Positions 8,256-19,073 are shown, counted from the stretch's first letter. The stretch: DNA of 36,629 bases from Candidatus Brocadia carolinensis (GCA_002009475.1 AYTS01000070.1:1-36629), one strand, 5' to 3'. A program made the numbers and translations. Notes: a model not told the origin generated them from the letters alone.

Positions 8256-8667
<412 letters not shown>

Positions 8668-8676
8668 AAGCTAATT

Positions 8677-9294
8677 CTAATCTTCCCGAAAGTTCGCATT
8701 CGTTATAAACTGTTTCATTAACTCCCTGCTTTTTTTTCCAGGCGACGCCTCTACACCGGAAGACACATCCACGGCATACGGTCTTACCATACGAACAGCC
8801 TCGGTTATATTTTCAGGCGTCAATCCACCCGACAAAATGATATTCCCATAGTTATGCGCCTGCTGCGCAATCTCCCAGTTAAAAGCCATCCCTGTCCCAC
8901 CCATAACACCTTTTACATAACTATCCAGCAAAAAGGCGTGAGGTTTGTAATATGAGAGACACATTAAATCATCTTCTTCCTTAATCCGGAAGGCCTTTAT
9001 TATTTTGAATCCCTTCAAATCGTGGATATACAGAGGATCTTCATTACCATGGAGCTGAATGGTATGTATTCCGCAAAAATTGCAGATATCCTTTACTGTT
9101 TCTACCTTTTCATCCACAAAAACCCCAACAGGAGAAACAAAAGGTGGCAGCTTTTCTATGATATCCCTTGCCTGCTCTTTCGTCACCTGGCGGGAGCTCC
9201 TTGCGAAGACAAATCCCAGAGCATCGGCGCCTAACTCAACCGCTGCCTGCGCATCTTCGCTATTGGTAATACCACATATTTTTACTCTCATCAT
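8677..9294 (-). CDS. trpF: Phosphoribosylanthranilate isomerase
   Basis: About 205 residues from MMRVKICGITNSEDA; ATG at 9294 or 9291. The product isomerises N-(5-phosphoribosyl)anthranilate to CdRP in tryptophan synthesis. It shows the family's VKICGIT opening with the catalytic cysteine, ELGADALGFVFARSSRQVT, IQLHGNED, FLLDSYVKGVMGGTG with the catalytic aspartate, and ILSGGLTPENI and VDVSSGVE at the phosphate-binding end of the barrel. No other trp gene is in the window, so it is dispersed. The stop of hepT lies 36 bases upstream and the genes may be cotranscribed. In-frame codons upstream to 9333 add residues not seen in the family, so the shorter start is preferred. Confidence 0.95.
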   Translation of the reverse strand: MMRVKICGITNSEDAQAAVELGADALGFVFARSSRQVTKEQARDIIEKLPPFVSPVGVFVDEKVETVKDICNFCGIHTIQLHGNEDPLYIHDLKGFKIIKAFRIKEEDDLMCLSYYKPHAFLLDSYVKGVMGGTGMAFNWEIAQQAHNYGNIILSGGLTPENITEAVRMVRPYAVDVSSGVEASPGKKSRELMKQFITNANFRED

Positions 9295-9329
9295 AGTAAC
9301 ACAAAAGTTCAAATCTCTTTCTATGAAAA

Positions 9330-9761
9330 TCAAACGCTACCGGATATAAAGGTCTCTATCTCTTTTATAAATTCAGGATATAATTTCTCCGCCATCGTAA
9401 CGGATTCTAAAACTAACGAATGATCAAGCAAGTCGTATTCATGCACAAGCCTGTTCCTGAGTCCTGCAGATGGGGCAAGTTTTTCTGCAAGGTCAGCAGA
9501 GATTATTCTCAATTGGCCTGCTTTTATAAAGCTTTCATAATAATCATCGGGGGGCGCATTGCCTGTTTGAACTATCAGGTGGGAATTTATATCAATTGCT
9601 GCCTCGATCAATTCTTGTAAGAGTCTCTCCGTTGCCTTCCTTTTGTATACGTCTCTGATATATTCTTTCCTGGTCATGTTCTTGATTGGTTCAAGCGCCT
9701 TCAGGTTTTCTGCTATTACAAGGAGTTTGCGCCTGATAATCTCTTTTTCTATTGGGCTCAC
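9330..9761 (-). CDS. hepT: HepT-like toxin (DUF86)
   Basis: 143 residues, all-helical HEPN fold. The R-x4-H-x-Y motif of HepT ribonucleases is visible as R102-NRLV-H107-E-Y109. Other family blocks are LQELIEAAIDINSHLI and SFIKAGQLRIISADLAEKL. The start overlaps the stop of the upstream nucleotidyltransferase gene by four bases, a coupled toxin-antitoxin pair. In studied HepT/MntA (type VII) systems the antitoxin transfers AMP to the tyrosine of the HxY motif; Y109 would be that site here. The pair sits between purH and trpF. Confidence 0.9.
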   Translation of the reverse strand: MSPIEKEIIRRKLLVIAENLKALEPIKNMTRKEYIRDVYKRKATERLLQELIEAAIDINSHLIVQTGNAPPDDYYESFIKAGQLRIISADLAEKLAPSAGLRNRLVHEYDLLDHSLVLESVTMAEKLYPEFIKEIETFISGSV

Positions 9762-10180
9762 GCCAGCCCCCTTGCTTTTAAAAACTGCTGAATTGCCCCA
9801 GCTTGTGCATCGCGCAATTTTTTGGTGTCAACATATATCCTGAAGGCAAGTGAATAAAATTCATTGAACATGCCGGGTTCTCTTTCATAAAGAAGCATGC
9901 CGCTTTTTACTGCAGAGAATTTCAGAAGTGGACTTGCGCGTTTCAGATCAACCACATCAACATTATCAGCATGGAGAAGTCTAATAACCCTGTTGGTGAG
10001 GGTCAGCATATCAACAGGGTTGTCAAAGAGAAATGCAAGGTCAATGTCGCTTTTTTTATGCATTTTCCCTGAAACGGCTGACCCAAACAGCAAAACAAGT
10101 CTCAGCCCTTCGTCCTGAAACAGAGGAGTAAGCCTTTTTCTGATTTCCTCAATTGATACTTTTGCTATTGACCCTGTCAT
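9758..10180 (-). CDS. mntA: MntA-like minimal nucleotidyltransferase antitoxin
   Basis: 140 residues. The nucleotidyltransferase signature is LLFGSAVSGKMHKKSDIDLAF, residues about 30-50, with G33-S34 and the metal-binding pair D45 and D47. A third acidic position is probably in VDVVDLKRA. The protein is the MntA partner of HepT and is predicted to AMPylate and silence the toxin. Start ATG at 10180 is preceded by AGGAG-poor sequence (CTATGACAG), so the ribosome site is weak. Gene order antitoxin then toxin with a four-base overlap is standard for this family. Confidence 0.88.
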   Translation of the reverse strand: MTGSIAKVSIEEIRKRLTPLFQDEGLRLVLLFGSAVSGKMHKKSDIDLAFLFDNPVDMLTLTNRVIRLLHADNVDVVDLKRASPLLKFSAVKSGMLLYEREPGMFNEFYSLAFRIYVDTKKLRDAQAGAIQQFLKARGLA

Positions 10181-10230
10181 AGGAGTACCTAACGCAGAGA
10201 AGCCGCACCCAATTCCCTGTTGTGAAAGCG

Positions 10231-10346
10231 GGGATTCGCTTCGGAAAAGACCCTCGCAATGACACAGGCTATGCCTTTGATGACATATTGTGAGTTGTCA
10301 TTGCGAGCACATTCGCGTTGCTCAGGGTAAACTCCGCGAAGCAATC
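10231..10346. repeat. Intergenic inverted-repeat element ('TGTCATTGCGAG...GCGAAGCAATC' type)
   Basis: The left part reads GGGATTCGCTTC ... CCTCGCAATGACA. The right part reads TGTCATTGCGAG ... CGCGAAGCAATC, roughly its reverse complement. This is a widespread class of intergenic repeat found in many phyla. It lies between mntA and purH. Confidence 0.65.
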
Positions 10347-10411
10347 TTTCTCTCATAAACAATCAGTACCTCCAGAGAAGGGGTAAATAGGGTTGTGAAA
10401 AAACTTACAAA

Positions 10412-10462
10412 AACTTGTCCTCATGAAAATGGGGAAAGAAATTTTTACATGGTAATACTATA
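10412..10462. repeat. Dispersed repeat D, copy 1
   Basis: Shares TGTCCTC, AAAA.GGGGA, AAAGAA.TTTTT and GTAAT.CTATA blocks with 29763-29821 in the same orientation. In both places it is intergenic: here downstream of purH, there upstream of the HMA-like gene. Confidence 0.55.
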
Positions 10463-10494
10463 GGGAGGCACGTTGGTAATGTCCCTCTCTAAGC

Positions 10495-12072
10495 TTAGTG
10501 TCTAAAATGCCGCTGGCCGGTAAATACCATGACGATGCCATGTTCGTCAGCCGCAGCAATCGATTCGTCATCCTTGTTAGAACCACCGGGTTGAATAATC
10601 GCCACTACACCGGCCCTGGCGGCGGCATCCACGCTGTCCCTGAACGGGAAAAAGGCGTCGGAGGCCATGACTGCGCCTTTCACCCGATCACCTGCCTTCT
10701 TCAGGGAAATCTCTGTGGAGTCGATACGGCTCATCTGCCCGGCACCCACGCCCACTACGGCCTCGTCCCTTGCTAACACAATGCTATTCGATTTAACATG
10801 TTTACAAACGATAAAGGCAAACCGCAGGTCGGACATCTCCTTCTCGGACGGTTTTCTCTTCGAAACCACCTTAAGGCTTGCAGGGTCATAAACAGACAGA
10901 TCCCTACCCTGTAAAAGCATTCCACCTACCACCCTCTTCATGTCGCAGGCACAAGGATCCATCGCTTGTGCTGATAAGGCGCCAGTCTTTAAAAGCCTCA
11001 AACTGCTCCCCCACTTGCGTTTTGTGGTAAGGATATCTACTGCCTTTGGTTCAAACTCTGGCGCAATAATCGCCTCTACAAAATGGCCAGGCTCCGTAAT
11101 GGCATCTGCCGTTGCCACGTCCACAGTCTTATTTAATCCAAGAATACAGCCAAACGCAGATACCGGGTCGCTGCTGTACGCCTTTTGAAATGCCTCAGCC
11201 AGGGTATTGGCCGATGCAGCGCCACAGGGATTGGTATGCTTTATCACGATGGCTGAAGGTTTCTCAAATTCTTTCACTAATTCCAGTGCGGCATTCAGAT
11301 CGATAATATTGTTATAGGAGAGCTCCTTTCCATACAATTGCTGGGCGTTGGATACGCAAGGTTCTTGAACATTCTCCTCCACGTAAAATGCAGCCGTTTG
11401 ATGCGGGTTTTCGCCATAACGCAGAGATTGCCGTTTCGTATAGTCCAGGGAGAGCGCAGTAGGATAGCCGCCTTTTTCCTTATCCAAACTATCAAAATAG
11501 TTGGCGATAATCCTGTCATAACGCCCTGTGGTCCTGAATGCCTCAATGGCCAGTTCAAAACGCATCTTTTCGGAAAGATCATTATGATTAGCCTTGAGCT
11601 CTTCAATAATGAATTCATAGCGCTTAGGGTTCACCACAACAATCACCTGTTTGTAATTCTTTGAGGCAGAGCGGATCATGGAAGGGCCACCAATGTCGAT
11701 ATTTTCAATCGCCTCTTCCATGCTCACGTCCTTTTTTGCAATTGTCTTTTCGAAGGGATACAGGTTAACCACCACCATATCGATCGGTTTAATACCCAGT
11801 TCCTTCATCTGTTTTCTGTGGGTTTCGTTGTCCCTTAAAGCTAATAACCCCCCATGCACCTTGGGATGCAGGGTCTTCACACGGCCGTCCATAATCTCAG
11901 GAAATCCCGTGTGCTCGGATATTTCGATTACACGAATGCCGTTTTCTTTCAGTAATTTAGATGTTCCGCCGGTGGAGATAATTTCAACCCCTAAATGCTG
12001 CAACTCCCTGGAAAACTCCACAATCCCTGTTTTGTCAGAAACACTGATAAGCGCCCTTTCTAATCTTGCCAT
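10495..12072 (-). CDS. purH: Bifunctional AICAR formyltransferase / IMP cyclohydrolase
   Basis: 525 residues, complete. It catalyses the last two steps of IMP synthesis. The N-terminal cyclohydrolase domain (residues 1 to about 195) shows [42 protein letters not shown] and [13 protein letters not shown]. The C-terminal transformylase domain shows [41 protein letters not shown] with the catalytic [19 protein letters not shown] and [11 protein letters not shown], and a degenerate DAFFPFRD. The start at 12072 has AAGGAG about nine bases upstream. A single gene, not next to other pur genes. The end is close to an intergenic repeat-rich stretch. Confidence 0.98.
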   Translation of the reverse strand: MARLERALISVSDKTGIVEFSRELQHLGVEIISTGGTSKLLKENGIRVIEISEHTGFPEIMDGRVKTLHPKVHGGLLALRDNETHRKQMKELGIKPIDMVVVNLYPFEKTIAKKDVSMEEAIENIDIGGPSMIRSASKNYKQVIVVVNPKRYEFIIEELKANHNDLSEKMRFELAIEAFRTTGRYDRIIANYFDSLDKEKGGYPTALSLDYTKRQSLRYGENPHQTAAFYVEENVQEPCVSNAQQLYGKELSYNNIIDLNAALELVKEFEKPSAIVIKHTNPCGAASANTLAEAFQKAYSSDPVSAFGCILGLNKTVDVATADAITEPGHFVEAIIAPEFEPKAVDILTTKRKWGSSLRLLKTGALSAQAMDPCACDMKRVVGGMLLQGRDLSVYDPASLKVVSKRKPSEKEMSDLRFAFIVCKHVKSNSIVLARDEAVVGVGAGQMSRIDSTEISLKKAGDRVKGAVMASDAFFPFRDSVDAAARAGVVAIIQPGGSNKDDESIAAADEHGIVMVFTGQRHFRH

Positions 12073-12141
12073 CTTTGTTTTCTCCTTGTTATTTATTTAA
12101 GCTGTCTTTGGCAGCTACTTTAAATCTCCCCTTATTTGGTA

Positions 12142-12195
12142 GGACAAGCGTCCCCGCTTGTCATTATGATATCAACCGGGACGGTTGACCTACCT
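12142..12195. repeat. Dispersed repeat B, copy 1 (two tandem hairpins)
   Basis: Nearly identical to 26702-26756. Each copy contains the hairpin GACAAGCG / CGCTTGTC followed by GTCAACC / GGTTGAC, or its close variant. It lies upstream of purH in a 600-bp gap that also holds a G9 run and a DruA-like remnant. Confidence 0.85.
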
Positions 12196-12328
12196 AGGGG
12201 CCGGGGGGGGGTGTTACGGCCGATTTACACACCCCTTAATCCCCTCTTTCCAGAGGGGAAAATATCTGTTTGAAATTCCTTAACATTAAAGTCTCCGCAA
12301 GTCATGTATAGTATGCGAGAGGGAATTT

Positions 12329-12502
12329 ATGACCGAAGATATAAGCCAGATAGGGGATATCATAGCAGAAAATCAAGACATATCAAGAGGACAATTATTC
12401 CGAAAGGTATGTCAGAGGCCAAACTGTCAAGGGGCAAATGTGGAAAATTTCTGTGTTTTTCCTTGCACAGCACTTGTTCCATCCACCCACTACGTTCAGT
12501 AA
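12329..12502 (+). pseudogene. Degenerate N-terminus of a DUF4338/transposase-type gene
   Basis: The reading from ATG 12329 gives TEDISQIGDIIAENQDISR, then GQLFRKVCQRPN, and stops after 57 residues. It aligns with residues 9-45 of the DruA/transposase fusion at 35650 (TEATISQIRDIIAKNWQKSR, then TQLSRQIC). Nucleotide similarity begins slightly earlier, near 12304, and fades after about 12430. The remaining about 1 kb of the gene is missing. It is a relic of an earlier insertion of the same kind of element. Confidence 0.65.
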
Positions 12503-12697
12503 TAAATGTGGGTAATGATTAGCTTAATAAACTTGAGGGATGCAGGGGGCTGTTTTTTGGGCTATTGTACCCCCTCGCCCCCTGGCTTTTATTCGACTGG
12601 TGAGGGTATCAAACGACATAAAACCCATGGAAAAAGGCTGAAAAACAAGAAGATTTTGTTTGACAAATAGATATGCACGGCATAACCTTAAAGGCAT
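12503..12697. other. Intergenic, no gene recognised
   Basis: Nothing convincing is seen here. Together with 12073-12328 this gap holds repeat B, a G-rich stretch with a short inverted repeat (GGGGTGT ... ACACCCC, 12200-12240) and the DruA-like remnant. Confidence 0.4.
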
Positions 12698-15600
12698 ATG
12701 AAAAGGGACGTTCGCAGGGATACAACGATAATAAAATTTATAAAGGAATTGGTCTCTAAGTCGATCCAATTACGAAGGGATTGTATCGACTTTTTAGCCC
12801 TTCTTAATTTCAGAGACAAGAGGGCACAAGACAGCCAAAGCGTTATCAAGACATCCTTGAGGACCGTGTGCAAGCATGCGGTTTCAACCAGGGTATACGG
12901 GGGAATGGCGCTCTTGTTTTCCATCAGTCTGTTTCTCCTGATGGTGGGTGCGTTGGGAATCTATGGCCTCTTACGCTTCCCTTTTGGTCTGGGCGTATTT
13001 TATACCGGCAGCATTATTGCACTGTGTTTCGTCTTTTTCAGGGTAGTGCTGCTTCCCTTGCGGTCATTCCTGAGCAGAGAAGAAATTGCGCTCCTGATTG
13101 AACAAAAGTTCCCCTCCTTAAATAACGGCCTGATCAGTTCGCTACAACTGACTTCTGACAAGGCACGCAAGAAGACTGTTGGCTATTCTGAACAATTGAT
13201 CTCGATGCTGATAGATGATACCGCAAATCAACTAAAACAGTTAGACCTTAGCCTGGTGATTCGTAAGAGATTTTTCCGATTGAGCTGCGTCCTGTTGATT
13301 GCATCCGTGTCTGTCTTTGGGGTAGTTTGCGCCACAAAACCTTCGTATCTTAAAAAAAACATCCCCTTCCTCCTGAGCTATTTAAGAAGCGGAAAGTCCT
13401 TGGGGGAGGCAGGGCTCATGGTTTCTCCCGGTCCCGTCATTGGCGATATTACGATAAGTTACCGGTACCCTCTCTACTCAGGACTGCAGCCAAAGACGGA
13501 GTACAATACCAGTGGTAATATCAGGGCGTTAAAGGGGAGCGAAATTCAGATGAGTGCTATCAGCAATCGATCCCTGTTGTCTGCAGCTCTTATTGTAAAC
13601 AATTCCGCAAAAATACCCTGTGTGATAGAAAACGGTAATATGATAAAAGGCGTTCTGTCATTGCTCGAAAGTGGCACCTACATTTTTGAAACTACCGATT
13701 CCAACGGGAGGACGGTTCAGGATCCGACTCCACATACGATCCAACTGGACCCGGACCAATTTCCTGAAGTTTCTCTAAATGCGCCGGCAAAGGATATTGT
13801 CGTTCATGAAAGTGATACGGTCGGGATTACGTATACAGCAAAGGACGACTTTGGCATTGATGAAATTTCTCTTGTGTATATGCAGGGAGAAGAACAAAAG
13901 ACCAGGGCGCTTGCCAGCTTTGGTAAAAAGCAGTTACAGTATCATGGCGCGTATGTCTGGTCGCTGAGCGAGTTGACCTTGCGGCCGGATGATAAAATTG
14001 CGTACCACCTTGAGGTGAAAGACAATGACGCAATCTCAGGTCCGAAGGTCAGCAGTTCCCCGACCTATTATCTGGAAATATATAGTTCCCGGAAAAAACA
14101 TATGGAATTAGTGCAACTGCAGGAGGCGCTTCTGCAAGAACTGATCCATATGCTGGCAGACGATCTCACGAAAAGGATCGATGATGAACGGTGTACGGAG
14201 AAGGAGTATTTAACCATGACGCAAGATGGTATCCTGGAACGTGCAGAAAAGATTATCGGTCTTTTCACCGACATTTTGGTGGGCATGCAGGACGATGTGA
14301 GGGCAAATTACAGCGTCTATTATTCCCTTGAAAATTTGAAGAACAAATTTCGTGAGGTTACGGAGAAAAAGCGGATGGCGCTTCGTCAGACGCTCCTCAC
14401 GGCTGGGGAAAACGCTATTCCTGTTTCCGTGTTGCGTGAGTTGCAAAAGGTTCAGGACGAGGAAGTGGTAGAAGTAGAAGATAGTATCATCTTTTTGAAT
14501 GACATCATAAGGAAGCAACAGCTGGAAGATGTCTTTGACACAGGAAAGAATTTAATTCAATCCCAGACTAATATTGAAAAGCTGCTTGATAAGCTGCGGG
14601 AGGGAGAAGACGCTAAACTGAATGAAAAGGTGCTCTCGGAACTCAGGCAAATTGAGGAAACCATCCGGCAGATGATGGATAAACTCATGCACATGGCGCA
14701 GGGAGAGCATATGGATGAATTTTTAAATGCGGATGCCCTTAAACAGATTGAACAGAACGATATTATGAAGGAACTGAATGCCATGAAAGAAGCGTTCAAT
14801 AAGGGAGACCTGGAAGCGGCACTGCAGGCATCCCAGAGACTTCTTTCTGCGCTTCAGGGAATGATGAACCAGATGAAATCTTCTGCACAGCATCTTGCAG
14901 ACTCCTCCTTTTCAGACATGCTCAAAGACACCAATCAGCTCCTGGACAAAATATCCGAATTGGAACAGAAAGAAAAAAAAGCTTACAGAAGACACCGATG
15001 CTTTGAAAAGAGATATCCAGAAACGCACTTCGGAGGCCACAAAAGAGACCTTTCAGTCATTTTTCCAAAAGCAGGAGAAACGGGTGGCAGCAATCAAGAA
15101 AGATATTGCAGAAGCAAAAGACATCCTGGCCAAAAACGAATTGTTGCAGGAATATTTACAGGTAAATCGTGAATTTAAACGGATGTCGGAAGAAAGAGAC
15201 ATGATGGCAGGCCGGTTTAGTGAATTGTTTGGCGGCGAAGAAGAGGGGGATACCTATCAGGAAGGATTTGATAAAGTGACGGAAACGGCGAAGAAAAATG
15301 CCGAATTAAACCGGGCGATCAATAAGGATCCTTTGCAGAGGGATTTCCTCTCCATGTCCCGGGACCTCCCGCAGGCGGAAGAGACCCTGTCCCATCTGGA
15401 AGAGATGTTGAATGCGTGGGAGGCAAAAGAGTCGCTGAACCTGGCAAAGGAATTGTCGAATACTATAAATCAATGGAATAGCCGCATGAAACATTCCCTG
15501 GAGCAGAAGGCAAACGCCCGGAAGGGGGAAGTTTCCCAAAAAGACCGGGAAGTGCCGGAAAGAGTTGATGACGCTGCGCGGCAAAATCAGCAGATCATTA

Positions 15601-16160
15601 AGGATCTTGAGGCAATGATGCAGACGCTCGATGATCAGCAACTTGCCGGTATGACACAGGAAGACCGTGATGCATTACAGAAATATGCCGAAAAGCAAAA
15701 GGAATTAAAGGAAGAGACTGACGATCTCAAGGAAATGGCGAACGAACTTTCTCAGCAAAATCCGTTCATGGACGAGAATGCAGACAACCAACTCGATCTT
15801 GCATCGAAATCCATGGAAGGTGCAGGAAAGAATCTGGAAAAACAGGATATGCAAGGCGCCCTCAATGATGAACGGGAATCGCTCTACCGCCTCGCAGAAG
15901 CAAAGAAAGGCATGGAAATGGCAAAAGAGCGTATTGCGCAAGGGATGATGGGGGGCGGTATGCCCATGCCTATGCCCTTCCGCGGTCAAGGGGCTGAAGG
16001 ACAATTTGGAGCTTCTACAGAAAAGGTTGAAATACCATCCGAGGAGGCATACAAGGTACCAAAGGAATTCAGGGAGGATATATTAAATGCCTTAAAAGAA
16101 GGGTTGCCAGAAAAATACAAAGACCTGAACAAAGACTATTATCAGAGATTGGTGGATTAG
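12698..16160 (+). pseudogene. DUF4175-family large membrane protein, frameshifted at an A8 tract
   Basis: Two overlapping frames make one protein of about 1150 residues. Two membrane segments lie near residues 68-115 (MALLFSISLFLLMVGALGIY, then LGVFYTGSIIALCFVFF) and a third near 195-210 (LSCVLLIASVSVFGVVCA). They are followed by Ig-like beta segments (TYTAKDDFGIDEISLVY, LEVKDNDAISGPK) and a very long helical region rich in E, K, Q and M. The end is KVEIPSEEAYKVPKEFRED, then NALKEGLPEKYKDLNKDYYQRLVD in outline, the typical DUF4175 close. The frame breaks in eight A (14973-14980); seven A would read ELEQKEKKLTEDTDALK. Function unknown; such proteins often accompany MoxR/Bat genes, none of which are here. 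Likely intact in the cell. Confidence 0.8.
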
Positions 16161-16233
16161 ATGGTCTCTAAGCAGTGAAATTTTGACATTTTATACCAAT
16201 TTAGCCAGCAGAATGAGAGTAATCCTTTTTAAT

Positions 16234-16264
16234 CGTTCGTAGTGAGCTTGTCGAACCATGGACG
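16234..16264. repeat. REP-like intergenic motif
   Basis: CGTTCGTAGTGAGCTTGTCG followed by AACCATGGACGG resembles the common bacterial 'CGTTCGTGGTGAGC.TGTCGAACCAT' repeat. It lies in the 298-bp gap before the TPR gene, where I see nothing else but a weak TTGACA at 16317. Confidence 0.4.
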
Positions 16265-16458
16265 GTTATATTTGAATTTGCATTTTATCTTTTTCATTTT
16301 ATTTAAGCGTGTTTCTTGACAGTGCAAATGCCCCTTTGTTAACCAGGAGGACTCAAAAGCAAAATTCGAGAACTTGGTAAAAGTTGTAAGAAAGGAAAAG
16401 ATCATAAATGTGTATAAGTCTTTTAATGATTTATGCAAGAAATTATAAGGATTGAAAA

Positions 16459-18801
16459 GTGGAAAATAAAATCGAGGCACAAAGGCATTTGGCATCTGGT
16501 AAAATTTTTTTGGCGCAGGGAAAATATACCGAGGCATGTAATGAATGCGAGCAGGCCATAGAGAAAAACCCGGACTATACCGATGCCTACAACATCTGGG
16601 GGCTTGCCCTTTACAGTCAAAAGAAATACGATGAGGCGATTGAGAAGTACCAGAAGGCCATAGAGAAAAACCCGGACTATGCAATTGCTTACAACAACTG
16701 GGGACTTGCCCTTTACAGTCAAAAGAAATACGATGAAGCGATTGAGAAGTACCAGAAGGCCACAGTGGTCGATCCAAAATGCGCCGATGCCTACTACAAC
16801 TGGGGCAGTGCCCTTTACAGGCAGAAGAAGTACGATGAGGCGATTGAAAAATACCAGAAGGCTATAGAGATTAACTCTAAATATGTCCATGCTTACCATA
16901 ACTGGGGGGTTGCCCTTTACGATCAGAAGAAACACGATAAGGCGATTGAGAAGTACCAGAAGGCCATAGAGATAAACCCGGACTATGCCGATGCCTATGA
17001 CAACTGGGGCAATGTCCTTGCTGACCTGAAGCGGTACGAGGAGGCAATTGAGAAGTACCAGAAGGCTATAGAGATCGACCCTAAGAATATCTATGCTTAC
17101 CATGACTGGGGACTTGTCCTTTACAATCAGAAGAGATATGAGGCGGCGATTGAGAAATTTGAGGAAGCGATCAAGGTCGACTCTGATTATGCTGGTTCGC
17201 ATCATAACATAGCCCATATACTTTGGAAGCAGGGGAAATATAAGAAGGCAAGGGAAAAATGGAAGGGGGCTTGTGATGTGTATAATGCCACAAAAGAAAA
17301 AGCAAGAGCCGCTAACGATGCGGAGCCCTTTGCCCGTTATGGTGGCGTGCTTCTTGGGGTCTTTGCTAAGATCGAGGAGGCAGAGGAGGTTTTTCGGGAA
17401 GGTCTTAAGATTGACCCTAAACACGTTGGAATGCTCATCGATCGTGTGAGTTTATATAATGCCAGGGAAAGGGATGCAGAGGATAGAAGGGATCCCAAGA
17501 ATTATAACGAATATACGGAAAAGATGATGACTGCCCACTCGAAGGCATGGGATGCTTACAGAACGGCTGAGCAGATCCTGGCTGAGAAACTCAAGGCTGC
17601 GGATGATGCATCCACGCACCTTCAAGCTGGTGAACTCTATTTCATCATGGAAGAATACGACAAGGCCATGAAGCATCTCCTGGAAGCAAGCAAGTCCAAC
17701 AGTGAATATCTGGCAGCGTATGTTAAATTGGGGATTATTTATACCAACAAGAAAGAATTTACTAATGCAATAAAGTATTTGAAAGATGCCTGCAAACGTG
17801 ATCCGCAGGATTTCACCATACGGAGCAGCCTTGCGGAGGCATACCTGAAATCAGGGCAATTTGAAAACGCCGAAAGGGAGTATCTTGATGTGTTACGCAT
17901 CTCCCCATTTCATATTGAATCAGAGATAGGCCTGGGTGAAGTTTATAAAGAGATGGGCGAAAAGGACACAGAATTCTATAACCAGGCGATCTTTCACTTC
18001 TCAAATGCACTCACCAAATCACAGTCGGAGTACAGTTCAAAGAGCCTTTCTCACAAAGAACTTACCAGTGTACACTATTCACGAGGGTATGCCCGGAATG
18101 CCCTCTATAAGACATCGAAGTCTTTGCGTGATGAAAACCTTTTAAAAGAGGCCCTCCATGATTTCAAGGCATGCCAGAAAAATGACCCGTTCCACCAAAA
18201 GGCAAAACGAGCCATTGAAAAGATCGAGAAAAAATATGATGTCTTTTCATCCAGAGGAATCGTGGAACGTATAAGTCCATGTGTTGTTATTGTCATATCT
18301 TTTATGATTTTTGTCATGAGCCAGGTAAGTTTTTATTTCGGCAAACCTACATTAAGCAGAAATTGCGTTGTGGTAACAGAGGAACCCGTTGTGCAATCAC
18401 AACCGAGGATAAAATTTTCAAAAGACGTTCAGAGGGTTTTGAATGCTATGGTGGGGCAGGTATTTACTGCCCCTGACGAATTTTTCAATACGCTTAAGCC
18501 AATGATTGGAGAGCAGAAGCTTAACAAATTGAAACCGTTACTTATCAGATATGTGCAGCTTAGTAGAAAACTGCGGTGGGTACAGTTCATCGATGTTGGG
18601 TACTATGTTCTTTTAACATTCGGTGCTCTGATCTTCATGATCGCCGGTTTTTATCTACCCAATCTTTCAAAGATGAAATTTGGTACAATAGAATTAGAGA
18701 AAGGACCATCTTCGCAAATTACACCTTCTGGGGGAATAGAATTAGAGAAGGGACCACCTGCGCAAATTATACTTTCTAAGGGGATCAATATCGACAACTA
18801 G
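16459..18801 (+). CDS. TPR-repeat protein with two C-terminal membrane helices
   Basis: 780 residues, GTG start with ATAAGG eight bases upstream. Residues about 8-275 are eight tandem TPR units, each near W G.ALY.QKKYDEAIEKYQKAIE.NP.Y..AY. A second TPR group lies around 380-500. Hydrophobic segments near 604-626 (CVVIVISFMIFVMSQVSFYF) and 710-733 (YYVLLTFGALIFMIAGFYL) anchor it, leaving most of it on one side of the membrane. The tail repeats IELEKGP(S/P) twice. TPRs usually mediate protein contacts; no partner is evident. The first six units are nearly identical at DNA level, suggesting recent expansion. Confidence 0.85.
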   Translation: MENKIEAQRHLASGKIFLAQGKYTEACNECEQAIEKNPDYTDAYNIWGLALYSQKKYDEAIEKYQKAIEKNPDYAIAYNNWGLALYSQKKYDEAIEKYQKATVVDPKCADAYYNWGSALYRQKKYDEAIEKYQKAIEINSKYVHAYHNWGVALYDQKKHDKAIEKYQKAIEINPDYADAYDNWGNVLADLKRYEEAIEKYQKAIEIDPKNIYAYHDWGLVLYNQKRYEAAIEKFEEAIKVDSDYAGSHHNIAHILWKQGKYKKAREKWKGACDVYNATKEKARAANDAEPFARYGGVLLGVFAKIEEAEEVFREGLKIDPKHVGMLIDRVSLYNARERDAEDRRDPKNYNEYTEKMMTAHSKAWDAYRTAEQILAEKLKAADDASTHLQAGELYFIMEEYDKAMKHLLEASKSNSEYLAAYVKLGIIYTNKKEFTNAIKYLKDACKRDPQDFTIRSSLAEAYLKSGQFENAEREYLDVLRISPFHIESEIGLGEVYKEMGEKDTEFYNQAIFHFSNALTKSQSEYSSKSLSHKELTSVHYSRGYARNALYKTSKSLRDENLLKEALHDFKACQKNDPFHQKAKRAIEKIEKKYDVFSSRGIVERISPCVVIVISFMIFVMSQVSFYFGKPTLSRNCVVVTEEPVVQSQPRIKFSKDVQRVLNAMVGQVFTAPDEFFNTLKPMIGEQKLNKLKPLLIRYVQLSRKLRWVQFIDVGYYVLLTFGALIFMIAGFYLPNLSKMKFGTIELEKGPSSQITPSGGIELEKGPPAQIILSKGINIDN
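16540..17170. repeat. 102-bp tandem coding repeats of the TPR array
   Basis: Six adjacent 102-bp units share long identical stretches such as GATGAGGCGATTGAGAAGTA and TACCAGAAGGC. The identity exceeds what the TPR consensus needs, so unit number may vary between strains and is prone to assembly collapse. Confidence 0.8.
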
Positions 18802-18855
18802 GCAACCGACGTGACTATATTATATCCAATTGTTGCAATAACTCTTATTTAACTC

Positions 18856-19020
18856 CAGTAGTGTCCGGGTAGAAATTTGCATGCGCGACTTTTGTCATAC
18901 CCGAACGCTTTTATCGGGTATCCAGAGGCACGTTAAACCTAGAATCTCGCTAAAAATATGCGGGAATGACAACCTTGGAACAATAAATAACACATGCAAA
19001 AACCTAACCGGACACTGCTG
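18856..19020. mobile_element. 165-bp MITE with 28-bp imperfect inverted ends and a 9-bp target duplication
   Basis: The left end (18856-18883, containing AGTGTCCGG and TTTGCATG) is the reverse complement of the right end (18993-19020, CATGCAAA ... CCGGACACT) at about 23 of 28 positions. ATTTAACTC occurs immediately outside both ends (18847-18855 and 19021-19029). It has no ORF. Inside is a hairpin (18897-18904 with 18914-18921, ATACCCGA / TCGGGTAT). Confidence 0.85.
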
Positions 19021-19073
19021 ATTTAACTCGAAACTTTTTTGGCTTCTGGCTTATTTGGTTGGGAATATTTTAA

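Noticed and set aside
12073..12141. Purine riboswitch or leader upstream of purH
   Set aside because: The short upstream stretch shows no paired structure resembling a purine riboswitch, only a repeat and a plain ribosome site.
16229..17424. Long minus-strand open frames with repeated leucine-rich text opposite the TPR gene
   Set aside because: The periodicity simply mirrors the 102-bp coding repeats of the TPR protein on the plus strand.
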